Position numbers and translations under genes: made by a program. Shown piece after piece: positions 13,290-22,227 of a stretch of DNA of 26,842 nucleotides. Positions within the stretch are counted from its first letter, which is position 1, and each line of letters opens with the position of its first letter. The notes under the pieces were generated by a model that was given only the letters and a program-made list of their open reading frames with translations, was not told the DNA's origin and did not search any database. Source of the DNA: UBA1381 sp964399965 (GTDB taxonomy: Bacteria > Bacillota > Clostridia > UBA1381); the NCBI GenBank assembly GCA_964399965.1, contig CAYNRX010000032.1, positions 1 through 26,842 on the forward strand, in the 5' to 3' direction.

Positions 13290-15665
13290 ATGAACTTATG
13301 TGAACGATGCGGTAAACGTCCGGCCGTCTTATACGTTATGAAGATAGAAAATGGAGAATCATCGAGAGAGGGACTTTGCTTAAAATGTGCCAGGGAGATG
13401 AAAATAATGCCGGAAGGGATGTTTTCATCTATGGGCATAAGCGAGGAGAATATTGATAATGTAAACAGCCAGATAGCGGAATTTATGGATAATATGACAA
13501 ACCTTTCGCCGGAGGAGAGCGCGGCAAATATGCAGGAGCTTTTCGGCGGAGGGAATATGCAGAAGTTCATGGAGCAATACAGCGGCGGTGCAGCGGACGA
13601 AGGCGGCGCGGCAACGGCTCCTTTGGGATCGCTGGGGAATATGTTCTCCGGCGTCTCCGACCCGCAAGGCAGCAGCAGGGGACAGGAGGATCAGAAGAAC
13701 AGAAAGCGTCCCGAGGAAAAGGGCGCTCCCAGGCGTCCCGGGGCAAAGGGCAGGAAGAGTATGCTTGACACCTACGGTACCAACCTTACTGAAAGGGCGG
13801 CCATGGGCAAGGTGGACAAGGTCATAAACAGGACGGAAGAGATAGATAGGGTGATACAGATATTGAACCGCCGGTCCAAGAACAATCCCGTGCTGTTGGG
13901 TGAGCCGGGAGTGGGCAAGACGGCGATCGCTGAGGGGCTGGCCTGCCGCATATTTGAGCAGAGCGTGCCCCCGAAGCTGTTTGGGTACCAGCTGTATCTT
14001 CTGGATTTTGCCGCTATAGTGGCAGGGACGCAGTTTCGCGGCCAGTTCGAGGCAAGGCTGAAGGCTCTTTTAAATGAGGCGGCGCAGGCGGGCAATGTGA
14101 TACTGGTGATAGATGAGATACACAATATCGTTGCTGCCGGGGACGCCGAGGGGGCGATGAGCGCGGCGAATATTTTAAAACCGGCTCTTGCCAGAGGAGA
14201 GATCCAGATAATAGGCGCCACTACGCTTTCGGAGTACAGAAAACATATAGAGAAGGATTCGGCGCTGGAGCGGCGGTTCCAGCCGGTGCTGGTTGATGAA
14301 CCGTCAAAGGCGGAGAGTGTGGAGATATTAAAGGGGATACGCGGCTATTACGAGGATTTCCATAAGGTGAGGATATCCGATAGGGCGATAGAGGACGCGG
14401 TCAGGCTTTCCGACCGCTATATCACGGAGCGTTTTTTGCCGGATAAGGCGATAGACGTTATCGATGAAGCCTGCTCGCGGGTGAACCTGCGCAACAAGGG
14501 CATATATGATACGGCGGTTTTGGAAAAGGAGCTGGGAGAGCTGGAGAAACAGATGGATGAGGCCAATGAAAACGGCGATTATGAAGCTCATGCGAATATG
14601 CGGGTCGAGGAACTGCGATTGGAAAGAGAGCTTGATGAAGCCAGGGCGGAAGCGGCCAAGGCCGAGGTCACGTTCGACGATCTGGCGTCTGTGATAGAGA
14701 GCTGGACAAAGATACCCGTACACCGCTTGAGCGAGGATGAGACGCACAAGCTCCTGCATTTGGAGGAACGGATACATCAGCGCGTTATCGGCCAGGATGA
14801 GGCCGTAAACGCCGTAGCGCGGGCGATACGCCGCGGCCGCGCCGACATAACTACGCGCAAGCGTCCGGTATCATTCATATTTGCCGGCCCCACGGGAGTT
14901 GGTAAAACGGAGCTGGTAAAGACTCTAGCCGAGGTGATGTTTGATACTGAGGACGCCCTGATACGAGTAGATATGTCCGAGTATATGGAACAGCATTCGG
15001 TAGCAAAGCTCATAGGTGCTCCTCCGGGATACGTTGGCTATGACGATGCAGGTCAGCTGACGGAAAAAGTGCGCCGCAAGCCGTATTCGGTGATACTGCT
15101 TGATGAGATAGAGAAGGCGCATCCGGAGGTGTTCAACCTCTTTTTGCAGATACTCGATGACGGCCGGGTAGCCGACAGCCACGGGAAGATAGTAAATTTT
15201 GAAAATACCATAATCATAATGACAACCAATGCCGGTTCGGAAATACGCACCTCAGCGCTCGGTTTCACGGCAGATGAGGGCGAGCAGCTTTCGGATAGGG
15301 TGGACGCCAGTCTCAAGAGGCAGTTTAGGCCGGAGTTTTTAAACCGCATAGATGAGATAGTGACGTTCAAACAGCTGACAAAGGACGAGCTCAGGAGGAT
15401 AATCGATCTCCTGTTGAAGGATATCAGCGAAAGGCTCACCCAGCGCGGAGCGTTATTTGAGATAACTGACGATGCGCGTGAGGTCGTTTTGGAAAAGGGC
15501 TATGATGTAAAATACGGGGCAAGACCTCTCAAGCGCGCCATTCAGACGCTTATTGAGGATCCCCTGTCAAAACTGGCTCTTGAAGGGCAGATAACCGAGG
15601 GCGCAGCCGTCTGCGCTGATGCAGAGGACGGAAAAATAACTGTTTCGGCCGTGCAGAGGATATAA
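13290..15665 (+). CDS. clpE: ClpE-type AAA+ unfoldase with N-terminal zinc finger
   Basis: A 791-residue HSP100 unfoldase that would feed unfolded proteins to ClpP. An N-terminal zinc finger (C4/C7 and C30/C33, like ClpE and McsA) is followed by a low-complexity Gly/Ser/Arg linker to about residue 155. The first AAA+ domain has Walker A GEPGVGKT (204-211) and Walker B VIDE (273-276). A middle coiled coil of about 50 residues (410-460) resembles the UVR/M-domain stretch. The second AAA+ domain has GPTGVGKT (533-540), LLDE (603-606) and FLNRIDE. ALGF (656-659) sits where ClpP-binding loops carry IGF/VGF/LGF, so ClpP partnership is likely. AAAGGA lies 8 nt before the ATG. In other Bacillota clpE is under CtsR, but no CtsR site is evident here. 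Confidence 0.88.
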   Translation: MNLCERCGKRPAVLYVMKIENGESSREGLCLKCAREMKIMPEGMFSSMGISEENIDNVNSQIAEFMDNMTNLSPEESAANMQELFGGGNMQKFMEQYSGGAADEGGAATAPLGSLGNMFSGVSDPQGSSRGQEDQKNRKRPEEKGAPRRPGAKGRKSMLDTYGTNLTERAAMGKVDKVINRTEEIDRVIQILNRRSKNNPVLLGEPGVGKTAIAEGLACRIFEQSVPPKLFGYQLYLLDFAAIVAGTQFRGQFEARLKALLNEAAQAGNVILVIDEIHNIVAAGDAEGAMSAANILKPALARGEIQIIGATTLSEYRKHIEKDSALERRFQPVLVDEPSKAESVEILKGIRGYYEDFHKVRISDRAIEDAVRLSDRYITERFLPDKAIDVIDEACSRVNLRNKGIYDTAVLEKELGELEKQMDEANENGDYEAHANMRVEELRLERELDEARAEAAKAEVTFDDLASVIESWTKIPVHRLSEDETHKLLHLEERIHQRVIGQDEAVNAVARAIRRGRADITTRKRPVSFIFAGPTGVGKTELVKTLAEVMFDTEDALIRVDMSEYMEQHSVAKLIGAPPGYVGYDDAGQLTEKVRRKPYSVILLDEIEKAHPEVFNLFLQILDDGRVADSHGKIVNFENTIIIMTTNAGSEIRTSALGFTADEGEQLSDRVDASLKRQFRPEFLNRIDEIVTFKQLTKDELRRIIDLLLKDISERLTQRGALFEITDDAREVVLEKGYDVKYGARPLKRAIQTLIEDPLSKLALEGQITEGAAVCADAEDGKITVSAVQRI

Positions 15666-15730
15666 GCAGGGAGCGGAAAAGATCCAGCATTTGCATATTA
15701 TGCAGTCGAGAGATATCAAAGATGAATAAA

Positions 15731-15765
15731 AAAAGAGGACTTGCCGGGTGCGAGTCCTCTTTTTT
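15731..15765. terminator. Bidirectional intrinsic terminator
   Basis: AAAAGAGGACT pairs with AGTCCTCTTTT around a 10-nt loop, with A and T runs on either side. It separates the convergent clpE and citrate synthase genes. Confidence 0.9.
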
Positions 15766-15766
15766 A

Positions 15767-17122
15767 TCACCGATCTGACATCGGCGTATAATCCGTATGT
15801 TCGGAAATGCTCTTGTAAGCGGGGCGGATTATCTTGTTGGCGTTTATCAGCTCTTCTATGCGGTGAGCCGACCAGCCGGCTATACGCGCTACCGCAAATA
15901 GCGGCGTGTAAAGCTCCTCCGGCAGCCCCAGCATCTTATAGACGAAGCCGCTGTAGAAATCCACGTTGGCGCTAACGCCCTTATAGATGCGGCGGCGTTC
16001 GGAGATTATTTGGGGAGCTATGCGCTCCACGGCCGAGTACAGGCGAAATTCGTCCTCGTAGCCCTTTTCGGCAGCCAGCTTTTCCACGAAACTTTTGAAG
16101 ATGACCGCTCTGGGGTCGGACAGCGAATATACCGCGTGGCCTATACCGTAGATAACGCCTTTTTTGTCGAAGGCTTCCTTATCGAGAAGCTTGTTAAGGT
16201 ATGCGCGTATGGAATCCTCATCATAATTGCCGCCTAATTGTTCTTTCATGTCCTCAAACATATGTATTACCTTGATGTTGGCTCCGCCGTGCAGAGGCCC
16301 CTTAAGGGAACCGAGGGAGGCGGCTATTACCGAATAGGTATCGGTACCGGTGGAGGTTATTACATGGGTGGTGAATGAGGAGTTGTTTCCTCCGCCATGC
16401 TCTGCGTGGAGCACCAGGGCGATATCGAGTATCTTGGCCTCAAGCTCCGTATACTTGGAGTCGGCGCGCAGCATATGCAGGATGTTTTCCGCCGTGGAAA
16501 GCTCCGGGATCGGCGCGTGCACGATGAAACTCTTGTCACAGTAGTAATATTGGTAGCCCTGATAGCTGTAGACGGCCAGCTGCGGGAACTGCGATATAAG
16601 CTGAATGCACTGGCGCAGAACATTGGGCAGCGAGGTATCATCGGCCTTTTTATCATGCGCATAGAGCGTCAGCACGCATTTGGCCATTGAATTCATGATA
16701 TTGGGGCTTGCCGATTCCATAATAACATCGCGCACAAAGCTCTGAGGGATCTTGCGGTATTGGCCGAGCATATCCTTGAATGACGATAGCGTGGAGGCGT
16801 CCGGCAGTACGCCGAACAGAAGCAGGTATATTATTTCCTCAAAGCCGAAGCGGTTATCGCGGATAAAGCCGCGGACAAGGTCGTCTACATTGTAGCCGCG
16901 GTAGAACAGCTTACCCTCGCAGGGGACTTCCTTGCCGTCTACTATCTTTTTGGCGCTTACATCGCATATCTTGGTAAGTCCTGCCCTTACGCCGTTGCCA
17001 TCGAGGTCGCGAAGGCCGCGCTTTACGTCATATTTCGTATAGAGCTCCGGGTCTATGCAGTCGTTTTCCAGACATAGCTGCGTCATTTTGTTCAATTCTT
17101 CATTAAATAATTCTTCGTGCAT
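15767..17122 (-). CDS. gltA: Citrate synthase
   Basis: A 451-residue citrate/2-methylcitrate synthase that condenses oxaloacetate and acetyl-CoA (or propionyl-CoA) to open the TCA branch. Conserved pieces are LHAEHGGGNNSS (H242), the catalytic GPLHGGAN (H278), GIGHAVY (H329), VDFYSGFVY (D388) and FAVARIAGWSAHRIEE. It is longer at the N-terminus than the short bacterial form; the extra 70 or so residues are usual in the clostridial version. AAAGGAGG lies 5 nt before the ATG. It stands alone, without aconitase or isocitrate dehydrogenase beside it, so it may supply 2-oxoglutarate for glutamate in an incomplete cycle. Specificity for citrate or methylcitrate cannot be decided from the sequence. 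Confidence 0.94.
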   Translation of the reverse strand: MHEELFNEELNKMTQLCLENDCIDPELYTKYDVKRGLRDLDGNGVRAGLTKICDVSAKKIVDGKEVPCEGKLFYRGYNVDDLVRGFIRDNRFGFEEIIYLLLFGVLPDASTLSSFKDMLGQYRKIPQSFVRDVIMESASPNIMNSMAKCVLTLYAHDKKADDTSLPNVLRQCIQLISQFPQLAVYSYQGYQYYYCDKSFIVHAPIPELSTAENILHMLRADSKYTELEAKILDIALVLHAEHGGGNNSSFTTHVITSTGTDTYSVIAASLGSLKGPLHGGANIKVIHMFEDMKEQLGGNYDEDSIRAYLNKLLDKEAFDKKGVIYGIGHAVYSLSDPRAVIFKSFVEKLAAEKGYEDEFRLYSAVERIAPQIISERRRIYKGVSANVDFYSGFVYKMLGLPEELYTPLFAVARIAGWSAHRIEELINANKIIRPAYKSISEHTDYTPMSDR

Positions 17123-17227
17123 ATGTATCCTCCTTTAACTCGCTGTGGTAAAAACAGCGGTCGTAATATCCGTTTTTGGGTATGTGTCTTTTTTGACGGA
17201 TTCCCGATTATATGTATCACTATATTA

Positions 17228-17233
17228 ATTATA
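17228..17233 (-). promoter_or_regulatory. Extended -10 promoter element of gltA
   Basis: TGG-TATAAT on the minus strand (-10 at 17233-17228). The -35 at 17 bp spacing (TGTACT) is poor, so the extended -10 probably carries recognition. The leader of about 100 nt includes a short CGCTGT/ACAGCG hairpin near 17141-17160. Confidence 0.55.
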
Positions 17234-17301
17234 CCACAATTTTTCCAAAAAGTACAGCTGTTTTTTGCGGTTTCTTTGTGAACGTTTTATGAACAAATAT
17301 T

Positions 17302-17340
17302 AAAAAAACAGGCACTTGCTGTAACAAACGCCTGTTTTTT
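17302..17340 (-). terminator. Intrinsic terminator of the sugar kinase gene
   Basis: AAAAACAGGC pairs with GCCTGTTTTT around a 16-nt loop, with the T run on the minus strand, 15 nt after the kinase stop codon. Confidence 0.85.
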
Positions 17341-17354
17341 GTCAGATAATGTGC

Positions 17355-18383
17355 TCAGCGAACCATTTCGTCCTGATGGCCGGTGGCCTTATGTGATTTG
17401 ATAACGCTTTCTATCTCGTCTATAGAGCTGGCGGACATATCGCCGAGTACCGTGTTCTTTACCGCCGAAAGGGCGTTGCCGATCTCCAGTGCGCTCTGGA
17501 TATCGCCGCGCTTTATCAGCCCGTATAAAACTCCTGCCAGATACGCATCGCCGCTGCCGATACGGTCTATAACTTCGATGTTATTATAGGGAGCCTCTTC
17601 ATAGAATTTGCCCTCGAAGAGTATCTTGGAGTTAAAGTTGTGATGCGTGGGACTTACGGCCTCGCGTCTGGTTGTGGCCACGAGACGGCAGCCGTAATCT
17701 CTGGCATAGCCCTGCATTATCTCCTCCAACGTCCCCGTACGCTGGAGCATACGGCGCGAGGTCTCCTCCGATACGAAAAGGAAGTCGATGTAGGGGAATA
17801 TCTTTTCGATGGTCCGGCGAGCCTCCTCTTCGCTCCACAGCGCGGCGCGGTAGTTTACGTCAAAGGAAATGATGGCTCCGCCTTCCTTAAAGCGTTTGAT
17901 TATCTCCAGACATACCTTGCGCAGGTTTTCATCAAGAGCCAGGGAAATGCTTGAGATATGGAACACCTTAGCCTTTGTGTAGATATCCTCGGGGATCTCG
18001 TCAAGTGTCAGCGAACAGATCGATGAATGCGCACGGTCGTATATAACGGAAGATTTACGCGGATAAGCTCCGCTTTCATAATAGTATATGCCAAGACGAC
18101 GCTGGGGAGAATAGTCGTAGATAAGATAGTCATCGCTGACGTTGCCGTAGCGTATCTTGTTTCTGATGAAGTGACCCATTTTGTTTTTGGGCAGCTTCGT
18201 TATGATAGCCGATCTGGCTCCCAGCATCGCCGCTCCGGATGCCACGTTTAATTCCGAGCCGCCGGCGTTCTTTTCAAACGTTTCGCTCTGTGATATCTTT
18301 TCCTTGTTCGGCGGCGAGAGCCTGAGCATTACCTCGCCGAGACCGATGATATCAAACTCGGTATCCTTTTTGAACAGTTCCAT
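17355..18383 (-). CDS. PfkB-family sugar kinase (KDG kinase-like)
   Basis: A 342-residue ribokinase/PfkB carbohydrate kinase that transfers phosphate from ATP to a sugar or sugar acid. The N-terminal signature is NAGGSELNVASGAAMLG (39 on) and the C-terminal signature is DRIGSGDAYLAGVLYG, with the anion hole GSG and catalytic Asp279. The overall sequence resembles 2-keto-3-deoxygluconate kinases, which would place it in uronate or pectin breakdown, but no other gene of that route is nearby and fructose or other substrates are possible. The ATG at 18383 follows AAAGGAGG; an open frame extends 48 codons upstream but crosses the promoter and lacks a ribosome site. A single-gene transcript, with its own promoter and terminator. 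Confidence 0.85.
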   Translation of the reverse strand: MELFKKDTEFDIIGLGEVMLRLSPPNKEKISQSETFEKNAGGSELNVASGAAMLGARSAIITKLPKNKMGHFIRNKIRYGNVSDDYLIYDYSPQRRLGIYYYESGAYPRKSSVIYDRAHSSICSLTLDEIPEDIYTKAKVFHISSISLALDENLRKVCLEIIKRFKEGGAIISFDVNYRAALWSEEEARRTIEKIFPYIDFLFVSEETSRRMLQRTGTLEEIMQGYARDYGCRLVATTRREAVSPTHHNFNSKILFEGKFYEEAPYNNIEVIDRIGSGDAYLAGVLYGLIKRGDIQSALEIGNALSAVKNTVLGDMSASSIDEIESVIKSHKATGHQDEMVR

Positions 18384-18406
18384 ATAAATGCCTCCTTTTA
18401 TTTTAT

Positions 18407-18420
18407 ACAGCCAAGGCTGT
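18407..18420. promoter_or_regulatory. Operator-like palindrome in the kinase leader
   Basis: ACAGCC-AA-GGCTGT is a 14-bp inverted repeat between the predicted transcription start and the ribosome site. Position and symmetry fit a repressor site, though a small hairpin is equally possible. Confidence 0.35.
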
Positions 18421-18467
18421 TTAGTAACGATTTTTCTGAAATAATACCGAACCTTAAATATACTGAT

Positions 18468-18496
18468 ATTATACCACGTACAGATGTAAAAAGCAA
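18468..18496 (-). promoter_or_regulatory. Promoter for the sugar kinase gene
   Basis: TTGCTT (18496-18491), 17-bp spacer, TGG-TATAAT with the -10 at 18473-18468, on the minus strand. The predicted leader is about 75 nt. Confidence 0.7.
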
Positions 18497-18546
18497 TAGG
18501 AAAGTATTGAATTGAGGAAAATTTCACCGCTTATAGAACAGGCCAT

Positions 18547-18574
18547 TTTACATAAACTTTACATAAACAATACA
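18547..18574 (+). promoter_or_regulatory. Pho box of the pst operon
   Basis: TTTACA at 18547 and 18558 and AATACA at 18569 lie exactly 11 bp apart. The first two units are identical over 11 bp (TTTACATAAAC). This is the pattern bound by PhoP-type regulators in Bacillota, one face of the helix per unit. A candidate -10 (TATGAG, 18595-18600) follows, with no -35, as expected of an activated promoter. Confidence 0.85.
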
Positions 18575-18673
18575 AAAGCATGGTTTTAGAAGAGTATGAG
18601 GAGTTGTAAAATCTTAAATGTACTAAGAAGTACAGAAAACAAAATTCTAAACAGGAACAGAGATGTTTTTATC

Positions 18674-19528
18674 ATGAAGAAATTTTTAGCGATCATAGCT
18701 GCCGCTGCAATGCTTGCTGCTGCCGGCTGCTCATCAACAACAGAGAACACTAACACACAGGCTACCCAGGAGGCTTCGTCGAACGAGCAGGTATCGGGTA
18801 CGGTTGATATGAATGGTTCGACCTCCATGAAGAAGCTGGTTGAGGCTCTTTGCGAGACCTTCAATGCAGAGAATCCGACGATAACCGCTCAGGGACAGTT
18901 CACAGGCTCGGGCGCGGGTATCGAGGCTGTAACAGCCGGCACGGCTGATATCGGCAACGCTTCCAGAGCTCTTACCGATGAGGAGAAGGCAGGCGGCCTG
19001 ATAGAGAATATAGTTGCTATCGATGGTATCGCTGTAGTTGTTGATAAGGCAAACACAGTTACCAACATGACTATGGATCAGCTCAAGGGCATCTACACCG
19101 GACAGATCAGAAACTGGAGCGAGGTAGGCGGCCAGGACGGTCAGATAGTAGTTATCGGTCGTGAAAGCGGTTCCGGTACAAGAAGCGCGTTCGAGGAGCT
19201 TTTGGAGGCTGAGGATCAGTGCCAGTACGCTCAGGAGCTTGATCAGACAGGTACGGTTATGACAACGGTTGCTTCCACTCCGAATGCTATAGGCTACATT
19301 TCGCTTGACGTTTTGAACGACACTGTAAACACAGTAAGCCTGGAGGGCGTAGAGCCGACTGTTGAAAACATCAAGGGCGGTATTTACAAGCTGTCACGTC
19401 CGTTTGTAATGGCTACAAAGGGAGAGATCTCCGAGCAGTCTGCGGCAGTACAGAAGTTCTTCGAGTTCATCGACTCGGATGAGGGCCAGGAAATCATCGC
19501 AAATGTAGGTCTGATTTCCGCTAAATAA
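18674..19528 (+). CDS. pstS: Phosphate ABC transporter substrate-binding lipoprotein
   Basis: A 284-residue phosphate-binding lipoprotein that captures Pi outside the membrane for PstCAB. Residues 1-18 are a lipoprotein signal with the lipobox AAAGC (Cys19), then a Ser/Thr/Gln/Asn-rich tether to about residue 42. Binding-site segments are NGSTSMKKLVEAL, GSGAGIEAVTAGTADIGNASR and GRESGSGTRSAFEELL, as in PstS. The ATG at 18674 is chosen because it begins the signal peptide; the ribosome site is poor (AGGA lies about 17 nt upstream), and a frame open to 18596 adds 26 residues that would spoil the signal. It is first in the pst operon, 100 nt after the Pho box, and pstC follows 14 nt later. Confidence 0.93.
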   Translation: MKKFLAIIAAAAMLAAAGCSSTTENTNTQATQEASSNEQVSGTVDMNGSTSMKKLVEALCETFNAENPTITAQGQFTGSGAGIEAVTAGTADIGNASRALTDEEKAGGLIENIVAIDGIAVVVDKANTVTNMTMDQLKGIYTGQIRNWSEVGGQDGQIVVIGRESGSGTRSAFEELLEAEDQCQYAQELDQTGTVMTTVASTPNAIGYISLDVLNDTVNTVSLEGVEPTVENIKGGIYKLSRPFVMATKGEISEQSAAVQKFFEFIDSDEGQEIIANVGLISAK

Positions 19529-19542
19529 GAAAGGAAATCCTT

Positions 19543-20514
19543 ATGACAACCAAAACCCTGAGATTGAATTACTCAAAAAACGCTCCGGCGGATAAGTCAA
19601 TCATGGGAAAAGGCAGCAGCAAAAATGTTGTTGAGCAGGTGATGAAGTGGATATTCATTATCTGCGGTGCGGTAAGCATATTCGCGGTTGCGGCGATCAC
19701 CATTTATATGGTGATCTCCGGAGCCCCGGCGCTTATGCAGATAGGCATCAAGGATATGCTGTTCGGTACCGAATGGGCGCCGACCGCGGCCGATCCCAAG
19801 TTTGGCATACTCTATATAATCTTGACATCTATCGTAGGTACGCTGGCGTCGGTGATCCTCGGAGTACCAATAGCCCTGTTTACGGCGGTATTTCTTTCGG
19901 AGGTAGCCAATAAGCATGTATACCGAATAGTAAAGCCGGCGGTAGAGCTTTTGGCGGGTATCCCTTCTGTTGTATACGGACTTTTGGGTATACTGATAGT
20001 AAAGCCGCTCATGTACAAGCTGGAAATGTTTGTATATGCCGGCGACAGCACACACCAGTTCACAGGAGGCGCCAACCTTATCTCGGCAGTTATCGTTCTG
20101 ACGATAATGATACTGCCCACGATCATCAATGTGAGTGAGAACTCCTTAAGAGCAGTGCCTCAGCATTTGAGAAACAGCTCGCTTGCTCTGGGAGCGACGA
20201 AGGTGCAGACAATATTTAAGGTAACTATCCCCTGCGCCAATTCCGGCATTATCGCCTCCATAGTCCTCGGCATAGGCCGTGCTATCGGCGAAGCAATGGC
20301 TATAACGCTTGTTGCAGGTAACGTTGTAAATCTGCCGGCTCCGTTTTCGGCGGTACGTTTTCTTACCACCGGTATCGTTTCAGAGATGGGATATTCGTCG
20401 GGACTGCACAGACAGGCGCTGTTTACGATCGGTCTGGTACTGTTTGTATTCATAATGATAATAAACATTATCCTCAACACTACCTTGAAGAAAGCGGGGA
20501 ATGGAGATGAATAA
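19543..20514 (+). CDS. pstC: Phosphate ABC transporter permease PstC
   Basis: A 323-residue inner-membrane permease, one half of the PstCA channel for Pi. It has a long first membrane segment at about residues 35-60, a periplasmic-side loop with LFGTEWAPTAADPKFGIL, five more segments, and the EAA loop that docks the ATPase: LRAVPQHLRNSSLALGATKV then GIGRAIGEAMAI. AAAGGA lies before the ATG. The end overlaps pstA by 14 nt (the stop TAA is at 20512-20514), a sign of tight translational coupling. Confidence 0.95.
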   Translation: MTTKTLRLNYSKNAPADKSIMGKGSSKNVVEQVMKWIFIICGAVSIFAVAAITIYMVISGAPALMQIGIKDMLFGTEWAPTAADPKFGILYIILTSIVGTLASVILGVPIALFTAVFLSEVANKHVYRIVKPAVELLAGIPSVVYGLLGILIVKPLMYKLEMFVYAGDSTHQFTGGANLISAVIVLTIMILPTIINVSENSLRAVPQHLRNSSLALGATKVQTIFKVTIPCANSGIIASIVLGIGRAIGEAMAITLVAGNVVNLPAPFSAVRFLTTGIVSEMGYSSGLHRQALFTIGLVLFVFIMIINIILNTTLKKAGNGDE

Positions 20515-21400
20515 TGGTCAAGAGCATACCTCGATAATGAGAAAGACCAGCCTGGTTTCGGATAGGATACTGATGTTCTTGATATATCTTTCGGGAATAT
20601 TTACAGTTGCCCTGCTTATCGGCATTATCGTATACGTGGCTGTAAGAGGCATTGGCGTTATCGACTGGACCTTTATTTCCACGGTGCAGAGCGCCGCTAA
20701 AGGGACCTTCGGCATTTTAGGATACCTGGTAAACACTTTATATATCATCATTCTAACCCTGATCATCGCTGTACCGATCGGAATAGGAGCCGCTATCTAT
20801 CTGAATGAGTACGCAAAACGAGGCAAGCTTGTCAGCCTCATCGAAACTACCACTGAGGTGTTATCAGGTATTCCTTCGATAATTTACGGCCTGTTCGGCA
20901 TGGTGTTCTTCGGAAACACTCTGCACATGGGATTTTCGGTCATCTGCGGTTCATTGACGCTGACGCTTATGATACTGCCGATAATCATACGTACCACGCA
21001 GGAGAGTTTAAAGACTGTGCCGGATTCTTACCGTCAGGGCGCACTGGGGATGGGCGCCTCGAAATGGCATATAATAAGAACGATAATCCTGCCGAGCAGT
21101 CTTTCCGGTATCGTTACCGCCGTGATCTTGGCAATAGGCCGAATCACCGGCGAATCAGCGGCGCTGTTGTTCACAGCAGGAAGCGGCTATCTGCTGCCGA
21201 AGCTGGCAGACTGGGGAATATTTAGGCATATCGGCGAAACAGGCGGTTCGCTTGTTGTCGGGATGTATCTTAACATGTCCGAGGGAAATATCGACAATGC
21301 TTTCGGTATGGCACTGATATTGCTTATCATAGTCCTTCTTATAAACATGCTGACAAAGGTAGCAAGCTCCAAGCTAAATCGTTCGGGAGGCACACAATGA
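20501..21400 (+). CDS. pstA: Phosphate ABC transporter permease PstA
   Basis: A 299-residue inner-membrane permease, the partner of PstC. About six membrane segments; the loop IDWTFISTVQSAAKGTFGILGY is typical of PstA, and the EAA loop is LKTVPDSYRQGALGMGASKW with GRITGESAALLFTAG. The start could be the ATG at 20501 or at 20507; GGGGA upstream serves either, and both lie inside the end of pstC. The stop overlaps the pstB start as ATGA (21397-21400). Confidence 0.95.
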   Translation: MEMNNGQEHTSIMRKTSLVSDRILMFLIYLSGIFTVALLIGIIVYVAVRGIGVIDWTFISTVQSAAKGTFGILGYLVNTLYIIILTLIIAVPIGIGAAIYLNEYAKRGKLVSLIETTTEVLSGIPSIIYGLFGMVFFGNTLHMGFSVICGSLTLTLMILPIIIRTTQESLKTVPDSYRQGALGMGASKWHIIRTIILPSSLSGIVTAVILAIGRITGESAALLFTAGSGYLLPKLADWGIFRHIGETGGSLVVGMYLNMSEGNIDNAFGMALILLIIVLLINMLTKVASSKLNRSGGTQ

Positions 21401-22152
21401 CAAACAAAATAAATGTAGAAAAGCTCAATCTGTATTACGGTGAGAATCATGCCCTAAAGGATGTTTCAATGCAGATAAAGGATAAGAGCATCACCGCATT
21501 CATAGGACCTTCCGGCTGCGGAAAGTCCACATTCTTAAAAACATTAAACAGAATGAACGACCTCGTTCCCAACGTAAAGATCACCGGAACAGTAGAGCTG
21601 GACGGGGAAAATATCTATGCCAAGGAAGCCAATACCACGCTTCTTAGGAAGAAAGTCGGCATGGTATTCCAGCAGCCGAACCCGTTCCCGATGAGCATTT
21701 ACGATAACATAGCCTACGGTCCGAGAGTACACGGTATAAAGTCAAGAGCGGTGCTCGATGAGATCGTAGAAAAGAGCCTTCGCGGCGCGTCCATATTTGA
21801 CGAGGTAAAGGATCGTTTAAAGAAAAGCGCCCTTGGTCTTTCCGGCGGTCAGCAGCAGCGTCTTTGCATAGCGCGCGCTCTGGCGGTGGAGCCGGAGGTG
21901 CTCCTGATGGACGAACCTACCTCCGCGCTTGACCCGATGTCGACGCTTAAGATCGAGGAGCTTATGGAAACGCTCAAGGAAAAGTATACCGTGATAATAG
22001 TAACGCATAACATGCAGCAGGCGGCGCGTATTGCCGATTACACAGCGTTCTTCCTGGTTGGCGAAATGGTTGAGTTCGATACCACGAGCAAAATATTCTC
22101 CATGCCGTCCGATAAACGCACCGAAGATTATATTACCGGACGTTTCGGATGA
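21397..22152 (+). CDS. pstB: Phosphate ABC transporter ATP-binding protein PstB
   Basis: A 251-residue cytosolic ATPase that drives the PstCA channel. Walker A GPSGCGKST (37-45), Q-loop FQQPNPFPMSIYDNIAYGPR, signature LSGGQQQR (148-155), Walker B LLMDEPTSALDP (D172, E173) and the switch His204 in VTHNM are all intact. It begins inside the pstA stop codon (ATGA) and is probably translated by re-initiation, helped by CGGGAGG upstream. A promoter in the gap after it appears to add extra transcription of phoU. Confidence 0.96.
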   Translation: MTNKINVEKLNLYYGENHALKDVSMQIKDKSITAFIGPSGCGKSTFLKTLNRMNDLVPNVKITGTVELDGENIYAKEANTTLLRKKVGMVFQQPNPFPMSIYDNIAYGPRVHGIKSRAVLDEIVEKSLRGASIFDEVKDRLKKSALGLSGGQQQRLCIARALAVEPEVLLMDEPTSALDPMSTLKIEELMETLKEKYTVIIVTHNMQQAARIADYTAFFLVGEMVEFDTTSKIFSMPSDKRTEDYITGRFG

Positions 22153-22159
22153 TTCGGGC

Positions 22160-22188
22160 TTGATTTTCAAGGAATTTTATTATATAAT
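22160..22188 (+). promoter_or_regulatory. Internal promoter for phoU-phoP-phoR
   Basis: TTGATT (22160-22165), 17-bp spacer, TATAAT (22183-22188), in an A+T-rich gap between pstB and phoU. No Pho-box-like repeats are near, so this probably gives basal, Pi-independent expression of the regulators. Confidence 0.75.
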
Positions 22189-22227
22189 AAGAATATATAT
22201 AATAAAAACAGAAATAGGAGGAGAATT

